Shown: positions 1 to 7,028 of the stretch, piece after piece
How positions within the stretch are numbered: the first letter of the stretch is position 1
Layout of the letters: each line of letters opens with the position of its first letter
Origin: an uncultured Bacilli bacterium
GTDB taxonomy: Bacteria > Bacillota_I > Bacilli_A > RFN20 > CAG-826
Length of the DNA stretch: 13,617 bases
Assembly: GCA_934133115.1 (NCBI GenBank)
Contig: CAKPAV010000012.1
Location: forward strand, 1-13,617
Direction: 5' to 3'
Translations under genes and position numbers: made by a program
Notes under the pieces: generated by a model
Databases searched by the model: none
What the model was told of the DNA's origin: nothing
What the model saw: the letters and a program-made list of their open reading frames with translations, nothing else

Positions 1-229
1 CATTAATGAGTAAATCATCAATATAAATTTCACCTTTTGAGATATCTTCTAATCCCGCAATCATACGAAGCGTTGTGGACTTTCCACATCCTGATGGTCC
101 AACAAAGACAATAAACTCATTATCTTCAATCTCCATTGAAAAATCCTTTACTGCTTCAACGTATCTTTTCTTACCTTTATTTTCTGATTCAAATATTTTA
201 TAAACATGTCTTAATGATACTTTTCCCAT
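1..229 (-). CDS. msmK: ABC sugar transporter ATPase, N-terminal part (MsmK/UgpC type, partial at window edge)
   Basis: Only the first 76 codons are in the window. They encode [13 protein letters not shown], the [21 protein letters not shown] strand region (residues 24-44) and the Walker A motif GPSGCGKST (44-52), followed by [18 protein letters not shown]. This is the start of a MalK/MsmK/UgpC-type nucleotide-binding subunit that powers CUT1 sugar importers; the Q-loop, signature motif, Walker B and the regulatory C-terminal domain lie beyond the edge. The ATG at 229 is preceded by AAAGGAG with 7 bases between, and it lies 4 bases after the nucleoside-hydrolase-like stop, so it belongs to the same transcript. 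The two permeases upstream have no other ATPase gene here. In streptococci one MsmK serves several sugar transporters, so sharing is possible. Confidence 0.93.
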   Translation of the reverse strand, partial: MGKVSLRHVYKIFESENKGKKRYVEAVKDFSMEIEDNEFIVFVGPSGCGKSTTLRMIAGLEDISKGEIYIDDLLIN

Positions 230-233
230 GATA

Positions 234-1139
234 TCACTCCTTTACTTCCAATAATTTATTTAGTGTCTTTTCTAATATTTTTTCACTAACCATTGATTTA
301 ATTATATAACAATTTCCTAATTTATCTTCATGGAATAATGTCTTTCCATCATCAGTAATTTCAACAAATCCCGCCTTAGATTTATCAAGAACTTCATTAT
401 CCCCATAAATAGCATAATATACAGTTAGCAAATCCCATGATGGCCTATTACCATTTGCATATTTTTTATAAGCAAACGCTACTGGATTTAATTCATAATC
501 TTCTACAATATTTTCGCCAGTAAACACATTGCTTCCTAATTTAAAATCACAAAAATAAACAGGGATATTTTTTATAAGACAAATCTTTTTACTTGCATCT
601 ATATCTGAAACAATATTATATTCTGCAGATAAGTCCACTAATGAAATATTGCTATCAAAATATCCGCCCATAATAACAATTTTTTTTAAAGATTTTTGCA
701 TTAATTCTAATCCAGTAAGTGGAGAAATATCATCTGGTTTTGAATTTATCAAAGCTGCTAGATTATTAAGTTGGCCTATGCAAATTAAGGTAATATTTTC
801 TTCTTTTGCTAATGATTTTCTTAATAAAATCAATGCCTCTTCATATTCTTCTTTTTGTTTAGGAGATAAAGCAAATTTTTTCGCCATTTGGCTTAAAAAT
901 GCATCATACTTCTTATCATCAAAATAATGCAAATCTCTTTTATTCACACCAATTTCAAATGTGTTTTTATAATAATTATTAATAACTTCTATTCCAGCTC
1001 CCGCGTATTTAGCGGTTGTAGTATGCGTCATTCCTAATATTTTACATTTTCCTAAATTATGTAAAACATTGGCAATAGCAAGTGCGCCAGCATCATCACA
1101 ATCGGCGCCTAAATCTGTATCAATCCAAATCTTTTCCAT
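234..1139 (-). CDS. Nucleoside-hydrolase-like protein (IUNH superfamily), divergent active site
   Basis: The fold is that of inosine/uridine-preferring nucleoside hydrolases, calcium enzymes that cleave N-glycosidic bonds. It has 301 residues, near the usual 310. The N-terminal aspartate cluster [14 protein letters not shown] (7-20), the block [10 protein letters not shown] (122-131), IVIMGG (154-159) and [13 protein letters not shown] (172-184, matching the family's E-x-N...D-x-E-A block) are all present. In classic nucleoside hydrolases a His-Asp pair near residue 241 protonates the leaving base; here the equivalent segment is RPSWD (232-236), with Trp in place of His while the calcium-binding Asp is kept. 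As I recall, this variant is common in family members found in sugar operons, and it argues against a standard purine or pyrimidine nucleoside as substrate. No signal peptide. The ATG at 1139 follows AAAGAGGT and overlaps the deacetylase gene by 20 bases. It ends with TGA, 4 bases before the ATPase gene. Confidence 0.88.
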   Translation of the reverse strand: MEKIWIDTDLGADCDDAGALAIANVLHNLGKCKILGMTHTTTAKYAGAGIEVINNYYKNTFEIGVNKRDLHYFDDKKYDAFLSQMAKKFALSPKQKEEYEEALILLRKSLAKEENITLICIGQLNNLAALINSKPDDISPLTGLELMQKSLKKIVIMGGYFDSNISLVDLSAEYNIVSDIDASKKICLIKNIPVYFCDFKLGSNVFTGENIVEDYELNPVAFAYKKYANGNRPSWDLLTVYYAIYGDNEVLDKSKAGFVEITDDGKTLFHEDKLGNCYIIKSMVSEKILEKTLNKLLEVKE

Positions 1140-1827
1140 TTAAAAGTACCTCTTTATTCGTTCCATAAAAGATATCTTCTTTATTACTAATTAGTTTCAA
1201 AAATGTTTCAAATTTATCCCATGTGTTTTCAAAATCAAATTCATAGGCATGTCCCCAAATATAAAATATTTTGTCTTCATTACCATCATAATTTAAAAAT
1301 TCATCTGCTAAATTAAACAAATGATCAAAGTCTAAACAATGAACAGTTGGTCTAAAATCTAGTAGATTACTTTGTAAATCAAAGTTATATGTTGCCCAAA
1401 TATTTCTTGAATATAAAATAGGTGTATTTTCTTTTATAGTCTTAACAACAAAATCATTAACCGTCCCAAATGGGTATGCCATACCAATGATTCTATATCC
1501 GACTAGATTTTCTAGAAATTTACGGTCATCTTCCACTTCTTTAATAATTTTTTCTTTGCTTAATTTAGTTAAGTCTGGATGGTTGGAAGTATGAACTGCA
1601 ACTTCGTGATTAGCATATAATGTTTTTACTTCTTCAATTTCAACTTTATTATGTGGTGCAGTCCATTTTTGCCATTTAACTTCTCCTTCTTTTCCTAAAC
1701 TTAATGAGTTTAAATTAAATGTGCATTTTAAGTTATATTTATCTAATAACTTTACAAGACGTCGATCTTGAGTAACTCCATCATCAAAACTAAATGTTAT
1801 TGCCTTGTGTTTATTATTTGAAAACAT
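1120..1827 (-). CDS. Polysaccharide deacetylase family protein (NodB/CE4 fold), apparently cytoplasmic
   Basis: This is a metal-dependent carbohydrate deacetylase of the NodB homology family (235 residues), which removes acetyl groups, usually from N-acetylated sugars. Motif 1 is TFSFDDG with Asp15 and Asp16; motif 2 is HTSNH with metal ligands His79 and His83; motif 3 is YPFG at 118-121; a late WGHAYEFD (191-198) supplies His193 as the likely catalytic histidine. The full metal triad (Asp16, His79, His83) is present, so it should be active. No signal peptide is visible, which points to work on imported oligosaccharides rather than on the cell wall. The ATG at 1827 follows AGAGGT (spacing 7) and is 11 bases after the small lipoprotein stop. 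Its 3' end overlaps the next gene by 20 bases, and it stops with TGA. The acetylated substrate is unknown; an N-acetylhexosamine-containing oligosaccharide would fit. Confidence 0.88.
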   Translation of the reverse strand: MFSNNKHKAITFSFDDGVTQDRRLVKLLDKYNLKCTFNLNSLSLGKEGEVKWQKWTAPHNKVEIEEVKTLYANHEVAVHTSNHPDLTKLSKEKIIKEVEDDRKFLENLVGYRIIGMAYPFGTVNDFVVKTIKENTPILYSRNIWATYNFDLQSNLLDFRPTVHCLDFDHLFNLADEFLNYDGNEDKIFYIWGHAYEFDFENTWDKFETFLKLISNKEDIFYGTNKEVLLNGKDLD

Positions 1828-1838
1828 GCTTACTACCT

Positions 1839-1985
1839 CTATCTTGGAATGTATGGAAGTACTATTGAAGCTTCAGCAGTTGTTTCTTTTACTGTACTAG
1901 TTGAGTTAGAAGTTGAACTACTACCACATGATACTAATCCAACCAAAGATAAAACACCTAACAAAAATAATAATACTTTTTTCAT
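1839..1985 (-). CDS. Small 48-residue lipoprotein of unknown function
   Basis: This short gene has only 48 codons plus stop but has all the signs of being real: a perfect AGGAGG 9 bases upstream, an ATG just two bases after the previous stop, and a clean lipoprotein signal peptide (MKKVLLFLLGVLSLVGLVSC, lipobox LVSC, Cys20). The predicted mature peptide has 29 residues, begins CGSSSTSNSTSTVKETT and ends IVLPYIPR. That is a Ser/Thr-rich linker of the kind seen at the N-terminus of lipoproteins, with almost nothing after it. It could be a true surface micro-lipoprotein, a membrane tether, or the leftover head of a larger lipoprotein. The deacetylase frame downstream is open back to 1872, so one frameshift would fuse the two (see findings). 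Three in-frame stops occur within 12 bases at its end (TAG AGG TAG TAA). Function unknown. Confidence 0.75.
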   Translation of the reverse strand: MKKVLLFLLGVLSLVGLVSCGSSSTSNSTSTVKETTAEASIVLPYIPR

Positions 1986-1987
1986 GG

Positions 1988-4111
1988 TTATTTTCCTCCT
2001 AATGAATTATAAAAACTATTTACAATATTATAATAACTTGCTTCTACATCTTGTTTATATACTTCTAACATTGTTGCTACACTATAAGAAATATTTTTTG
2101 CAAAATGATAAACGCCATCTTTTGTTTGTACATATGCTCCAATATAATATGTTTGTTTATAGTCATTAATATTATCTATTTTATATGTAAAGTCACGAGT
2201 AGCATTTGTATTTATAATTTTGCGTGCATTTTGTGGTAGTTCCTTAGTTTCTTGGAATTCAAAATTTGAAGTCGTTACTAAGACACCTATTTCTTTTACA
2301 TCAATAAATGTTGAAGTATCAAAACTATAGAAGGCATCAATACTTACATTTTTAAAATCCGAATAACGAACTTCGTTAGTATCATCGTTTTTTATAATTG
2401 TATAATCAAAACTTAATCTTGCTTGTGTTTGCACATTTTTAAAGTTTTCAATTACTGATGGATAAATAGTAACTTCAAATTGTAAATCAAACTGATTTAA
2501 ATAAGTAATACCCACTACTTGTTTACCAATTTTAGTGTTGTCAAACTTATTTATAGTCACATTATCTAAAGAAGTAACAACAATAGTTTTTCCACTATCA
2601 TGGGTTTCTAAAATTTCTAGTCCTGCTAAATTTAATGATTCGCCTACTAAATAATTTAATTTTGTAGGCATTTTAGATATTTTGCAACTTACTACATTAT
2701 CATCTTTAACATGAACAATTATATCTTTTGAAATATCATTACCATATTCATCAACAACTAATATAGTTAAGGTATAATCTCCCGCTCTATTTTTATTAAA
2801 ATTAGAACTATCAATAAAATACTCTTCATTAGTTAAATTTCTTAAAGATTCATTTTGTCTTTTTAATTGAACTTTCAAGCCATCAAGATTCAATTCTTCG
2901 CCAACATAATAATTAGTTTTAAAGTTATCTGTATTGATGACAAGTTCTTTACCAACTTTATCTAAGTTATATAAGTTAACATTATCAAACTTAATTATCA
3001 TATCTTCGCTATGTTTAATAACAACTGCTACTTGTTGCCACCAATTAGCATCCTTACTAACGTTAGGAATAAAATCAAATGTTAAGTGATTTCCATCGAA
3101 TGATCCACCGATGATATATTCACTATTATCTTTGCTAACATATCCATTTTGATTATATGTTACACAAGGTTGTCCACTTTCGTTATAACATATATAAAAT
3201 TCTTTACATTTTGCTTCTAAAACATCTAAACTTAAGCGATATCTATTTCCACTTACTAATTTAGTTAATCCATTAAAATAAAACTTTTCCCAAGCATCCG
3301 TGCCTGTTCCTATTTTTAATGCTTCTAAGTAATGATTACTTTCATCACCATTTATAGTTAAAGAATCCAAACTTGCATTATATACGTTAGCAATATTAGA
3401 TAAATTATTCATTGGCGCACTAGTTCCAATATCAAGACTTTCAAAATCCATGTCATAGTCATAAGCTAATACGGGCTTTGAAATAGAAATATTATCAACA
3501 TAAACTTTGTCTGTAACCTCAAAATCTTTACCAGTCATTGTTACATATGAATTTTGTCCATTGATTTTTCCAGCCACAAAAGAGAAAGTTAAATGGCTAT
3601 TTACGTAGTTTGCCTTACTAGTATTACTAGTGCTTAATACTTCCATATTAGTGCCATTAACAATTTTTACACCTGTCCAAGTAAACGTTTGGTATTCAAT
3701 AAATAATGTGGCATTACTTGCAGAGGTTTCAATAGTTATATCCATTGAAAGAGTATATGTTTCTCCATCTATTAACTTTTCTAAGTTATTCGCAGCCGAT
3801 GTTCCTAAGCCGCCTAGTTTACTATACTTAGCGGTATCACTGCCAATAATCATATATTCCAAAGCTTTACTATCTTTATAATCGACTACTTTGCTATCCA
3901 CATGGGAGCTTTCAAACCACATAAATTGTTTTGCATTAAAAATTTGTTCTCCTGTTGTGGATAAATTATAATCTTCAAAATTTTCTTGATAAATTTTTTC
4001 TTCTTTCAATGTGGTTTCTTTCTCTTGAGCTTTAATACTAACTTTATTATTAGTAAATATAACGCTACCTAAAACAAGCAAAGAACTTACAAGCAATAAT
4101 TTTTTGTTCAT
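1988..4111 (-). CDS. Secreted carbohydrate-binding-like protein with two CBM-like modules, two Ig-like modules and a C-terminal domain
   Basis: This 707-residue protein is a longer paralogue of the one at 7027-8676. A signal peptide covers residues 1-28 (MNKKLLLVSSLLVLGSVIF, cut near Ala28); no lipobox or wall anchor is seen. CBM-like modules lie at about 38-212 and 217-384, each starting with a FED/FES segment (IYQENFEDY; MDFESLDIG) and closing with a D-N strand (KVYVDNISIS; IIKFDNVNLY). Ig-like group-3-type repeats lie at about 388-468 and 474-549 (YYVGEELNLDGLKV; YLVGESLNLAGLEI). Residues 557-707 form an extra domain absent from the paralogue, starting VQTQARLSFDYT and containing EIGVLVTTS and TYYIGAYVQTKDGVYHF. 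I have an impression of similar C-terminal repeats in secreted proteins of uncultured low-GC bacteria, without a named function. The ATG follows AGAGGT with normal spacing, 11 bases after the hydrolase stop. No catalytic signature is visible; binding or scaffolding is inferred. Confidence 0.75.
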   Translation of the reverse strand: MNKKLLLVSSLLVLGSVIFTNNKVSIKAQEKETTLKEEKIYQENFEDYNLSTTGEQIFNAKQFMWFESSHVDSKVVDYKDSKALEYMIIGSDTAKYSKLGGLGTSAANNLEKLIDGETYTLSMDITIETSASNATLFIEYQTFTWTGVKIVNGTNMEVLSTSNTSKANYVNSHLTFSFVAGKINGQNSYVTMTGKDFEVTDKVYVDNISISKPVLAYDYDMDFESLDIGTSAPMNNLSNIANVYNASLDSLTINGDESNHYLEALKIGTGTDAWEKFYFNGLTKLVSGNRYRLSLDVLEAKCKEFYICYNESGQPCVTYNQNGYVSKDNSEYIIGGSFDGNHLTFDFIPNVSKDANWWQQVAVVIKHSEDMIIKFDNVNLYNLDKVGKELVINTDNFKTNYYVGEELNLDGLKVQLKRQNESLRNLTNEEYFIDSSNFNKNRAGDYTLTILVVDEYGNDISKDIIVHVKDDNVVSCKISKMPTKLNYLVGESLNLAGLEILETHDSGKTIVVTSLDNVTINKFDNTKIGKQVVGITYLNQFDLQFEVTIYPSVIENFKNVQTQARLSFDYTIIKNDDTNEVRYSDFKNVSIDAFYSFDTSTFIDVKEIGVLVTTSNFEFQETKELPQNARKIINTNATRDFTYKIDNINDYKQTYYIGAYVQTKDGVYHFAKNISYSVATMLEVYKQDVEASYYNIVNSFYNSLGGK
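1995..2000 (-). promoter_or_regulatory. Perfect ribosome binding site for the small lipoprotein gene
   Basis: AGGAGG lies 9 bases before the ATG at 1985 and is embedded in the last codons of the upstream gene (the Gly-Gly-Lys end). It is one of only two perfect AGGAGG sites noted in the operon; the other serves the binding-protein gene. It is the main evidence that the short ORF after it is translated. Confidence 0.8.
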
Positions 4112-4122
4112 TTTGTATACCT

Positions 4123-7017
4123 CTATTTCCTAGAAATTTTTATATCATCAACAATTAATACACCTTTACCATATAATCCAATGACAATATAGTAATCATT
4201 TGCAGCGCCTGTCGTAAAATCATAAATCATTTTTTTAGTTTTATTTAGTTCCACATTATCAGCAAATCGACCTACCGCTGTATCCTTATCTAAATATGAT
4301 TGGCTTCTTGCTAAAATATAGGCATATCCATCTAGTAAAGGATTGGTGTTTTGTTTGATTTTTTCCATTAATTTATAAGAAAACTCTACACGATATGATG
4401 TATTTGCTTCTAATTTTATGTATTTAGAATTGGAATACATAAATTCAAACCAATTGTCATTAAAATAACGATATGTTTCTTCATCTAATCGAGAAGACAT
4501 TGAATACTTTCCAGAAATAACTTCTGTCTTATCATTTGTTAAATGTCCCCAACGGTTAAAGCCATAAGTAAATGTTGAATCATTGAGAACCATACCTTCG
4601 AATCCTTCTACATAATCTAAACCTTTGTTGCTATCAAAAGGTCTTACATTATTTATATTTTTAACATCATCACCAGTAACTATTAAGCCTTTAGGATTTT
4701 CAACAATATTTATATTATCAATTAAGTAACTACCTATATTTTTAACACCAAATGCTAAAGATAATTTCCCATCCTTAGGAGTAATAAATGTAAATGATTT
4801 AATCGAATTAGGCTCATCCGGACGATCATACCATTCACCAATTGTTTGAATAGATGCGCCATTATTCATTAAATGTAAATAATAATAACTTGCATTGCCT
4901 GCAATGGTTGCTCCCTTAGTGGAAAAAGTTATTGTATAAGCTGCATTGTTTTTTATTTTCAACAAACTTGGATCAGAGAACAATCCATCATTTTCTTGGT
5001 GCGGAACTTCACCTAAAACTTCGATTGATCCTTTACTTCCTAATATATTTGTATCGTTATTTATAGCATTTTCATTATCAGAATACCAAGCGTTTTTTGA
5101 TGAAAGTAAATTGTAATTTTTATCAAAAGATTGCACATATCCTGTTTTATTTTCAATAATAATCTTACCAGTTTTTATTTTGTTTGCATAAATGCCTTTT
5201 CCATAGATATCTAAAGAATATGGGCCTTTATTTCCTGTTATAACGCTGACAGTTTTGATAGCTTTTTCTTCGCTAACATCTTGGAAATTACTAACAACAT
5301 TTTCTTCTTTTTTGTTATCTTTTGTCACAACAATAAATCCATCTTCATCACCCATCTTATGTTCAGATAATTTTAAAGATGGAATGTATTCAAATGTTAC
5401 TTCATAATTACTAGATGCTTTTAAACGAGTGTTTTTTAAATCTTCACCATTAACTTCTTCATAAAATTTATCTATTTGTTTATAATTACCAACATTCATT
5501 TTTCCAAGAGGATACATTTTTTGTTTATAATTACCAACTTGTGCTAAACGAATAGCTGGTGCACCAGTTTCATCAACAATAGACACCGCTAAGGTGTATT
5601 CTCCATCACTTAAATTATTATCAACATTAAATGAAGTATATACATTCATAGTTTCGCCATTAAGCAAAATTCTTAAATCATAATTTTTATTATCAACAGC
5701 TTGTTTTATTGCACCATTACTATCAATTAAATATAATCTTAAATTATGATTTGGTAATGTAAATCTTCCAACACCTGAATTAGAAATTTTGGTTAACACA
5801 TATGCTTTATTTCCCTGTTTAATATCTTGTGGATATTTTGCCATATCAACTTTCAAGCGATAACCCATCTTTTCATTACCCCTATTAAATAGTTCGGCAT
5901 ATCCTTTTTCAACAATATTAGCAACTTCTGTATTTATCCATCCCATAACAGTCGAGTAATTAGCGCGTGATTTGAACATCATTTCATCAACTGCTTCAAT
6001 AGGATCCATACCATATAATTTTTTTGAGAAAGCATCAAATCCCGCAAAAAATTCGCCACAATTTGATACTTTTTTCCCACTTCTAATTAAATCAGATAAC
6101 GCTTTTTCATCTGTGGAATATTTAGTAACACCATTGCCAGCCATTCCATCTCTTCGGTAGCCAACATATTCAACCTTCATAGCGTGATCAATAGCCGACC
6201 AAGCTAAATAATCTTCATATGCACATATCCCGTTTGTGGCTGCACTACTACCATCATCATTTGTTCCTTGATAATCCCATGAATTGGATAAGAATAATGT
6301 CTTGCCTTCCATAGCAAAATATTTAGCGTATTCATCAATAATATAAGCCAAAGTAAACATTCTTTCTTCCATGTTTTTAAAAGTATGTCCACTATGCCAT
6401 TCACCAAACATACCATATCCTCTAATATCAATCGTATCAATATATGTATTGCTAGCATACCTTTCTGCAAGTTTTGCCATAAAACGTTCAAAATACTGTT
6501 TATAAGTAGGATCAGTTATATCATTAACACGAGCCATTACGCTACCAGAATAAGAGTATTCTTGATATCCAACGTTATAAGGTGATTCATTTAACCATCG
6601 CGGAGCGCCAAAGAATACTTCTGGCAAAGACAAAGAATCTGTACATATACGTAAGTTAATTCTTTTTCCTTTTTCGGTCCAATATTCAATAGTTTTATCT
6701 ATTAAACTCCAATCAAATACATTTTCTGTTTTTTCAATAAGAGCCCAAGAAGTTTGAATACCTACATTATCTACTTCAGGCAAATCACCATTTTTTCCTA
6801 AATCTAACTTTCCTAATTCTGTTTGCTCTTCTAATGTTATCCAACCCATCCCCCTGTTATGTAATGCACCACTAACAGATGTAGGATAAGTAGTAACATA
6901 TCCTTTAGTTTCTTTACTTTTATCATCTATATTATTAGGTTTTGAATTTGAAGAACAACTAGAAACAAAAGGAACCATCATTGTTAAACAAGTAATAACT
7001 TTGCTAATTTTTTTCAT
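4123..7017 (-). CDS. Lipoprotein glycoside hydrolase-like protein (TIM barrel, DUF4832-like domain, three C-terminal CBM-like modules)
   Basis: This large surface enzyme (964 residues) probably cuts the glycan before import. A lipoprotein signal peptide ends in lipobox VSSC with Cys21. Residues about 45-380 look like a (beta/alpha)8 glycosidase barrel of clan GH-A style: NRGMGW (54-59), then SWALIEKTENVFDWSLIDKT (residues 90-109), the pattern seen in GH42/GH5-like enzymes, and KRINLRI. GMFGEWHSGH (202-211) offers Glu206 as candidate acid/base, and NCGEFF (319-324) offers Glu322 as candidate nucleophile, about the right distance apart. WINTEVANIVEKG and the following MGYRL, with a beta-sandwich to about 497, resemble DUF4832. 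Three CBM-like modules follow, roughly 515-623, 630-772 and 800-964; the last two end in YLIDNINIV and LIVDDIKIS, the same closing strand as in the neighbouring secreted proteins. I cannot name a CAZy family or substrate. Catalytic residues are inferred by position. It starts 9 bases after the preceding stop. Confidence 0.75.
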   Translation of the reverse strand: MKKISKVITCLTMMVPFVSSCSSNSKPNNIDDKSKETKGYVTTYPTSVSGALHNRGMGWITLEEQTELGKLDLGKNGDLPEVDNVGIQTSWALIEKTENVFDWSLIDKTIEYWTEKGKRINLRICTDSLSLPEVFFGAPRWLNESPYNVGYQEYSYSGSVMARVNDITDPTYKQYFERFMAKLAERYASNTYIDTIDIRGYGMFGEWHSGHTFKNMEERMFTLAYIIDEYAKYFAMEGKTLFLSNSWDYQGTNDDGSSAATNGICAYEDYLAWSAIDHAMKVEYVGYRRDGMAGNGVTKYSTDEKALSDLIRSGKKVSNCGEFFAGFDAFSKKLYGMDPIEAVDEMMFKSRANYSTVMGWINTEVANIVEKGYAELFNRGNEKMGYRLKVDMAKYPQDIKQGNKAYVLTKISNSGVGRFTLPNHNLRLYLIDSNGAIKQAVDNKNYDLRILLNGETMNVYTSFNVDNNLSDGEYTLAVSIVDETGAPAIRLAQVGNYKQKMYPLGKMNVGNYKQIDKFYEEVNGEDLKNTRLKASSNYEVTFEYIPSLKLSEHKMGDEDGFIVVTKDNKKEENVVSNFQDVSEEKAIKTVSVITGNKGPYSLDIYGKGIYANKIKTGKIIIENKTGYVQSFDKNYNLLSSKNAWYSDNENAINNDTNILGSKGSIEVLGEVPHQENDGLFSDPSLLKIKNNAAYTITFSTKGATIAGNASYYYLHLMNNGASIQTIGEWYDRPDEPNSIKSFTFITPKDGKLSLAFGVKNIGSYLIDNINIVENPKGLIVTGDDVKNINNVRPFDSNKGLDYVEGFEGMVLNDSTFTYGFNRWGHLTNDKTEVISGKYSMSSRLDEETYRYFNDNWFEFMYSNSKYIKLEANTSYRVEFSYKLMEKIKQNTNPLLDGYAYILARSQSYLDKDTAVGRFADNVELNKTKKMIYDFTTGAANDYYIVIGLYGKGVLIVDDIKISRK
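5475..5538. repeat. In-frame 19-base direct repeat within the hydrolase gene
   Basis: The 19-mer TTTGTTTATAATTACCAAC (plus strand) occurs at 5475-5493 and again at 5520-5538, exactly 45 bases apart. It encodes VGNYKQ twice with a 15-residue period, at the junction between the DUF4832-like domain and the C-terminal CBM-like modules. It may be a partial duplication in a linker, or a trace of how modules were joined. Slippage between the copies would remove 15 residues without shifting the frame. Confidence 0.7.
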
Positions 7018-7022
7018 AATCC

Positions 7023-7028
7023 TCACCT
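7023..7028 (-). promoter_or_regulatory. Ribosome binding site fixing the start of the hydrolase gene
   Basis: AGGTGA, the 3' part of the extended Shine-Dalgarno AAGGAGGTGA, lies 5 bases before the ATG at 7017 and overlaps the previous stop codon (7027-7029). An in-frame GTG at 7026 is inside this site and cannot sensibly be the start. Confidence 0.75.

Noticed and set aside
1839..1841. Stop-codon read-through from the small lipoprotein into the deacetylase
   Set aside because: The frames differ and two further stops follow within 12 bases in the lipoprotein frame; only a frameshift before the stop could join them.
6204..6491. Minus-strand ORF of 95 codons in another frame of the hydrolase gene
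   Set aside because: It is an out-of-frame shadow within the catalytic domain coding region, with no ribosome binding site of note or protein motif.
649..6585. Plus-strand ORFs of 62-106 codons at 649-927, 1849-2169, 3630-3881, 5972-6160 and 6385-6585
   Set aside because: Each lies opposite a well-supported minus-strand gene, has no recognisable domain, and has low-complexity composition expected from antisense reading of AT-rich coding DNA.
7018..7026. GTG start for the hydrolase at 7026
   Set aside because: The GTG is part of the AGGTGA ribosome binding site that serves the ATG at 7017.
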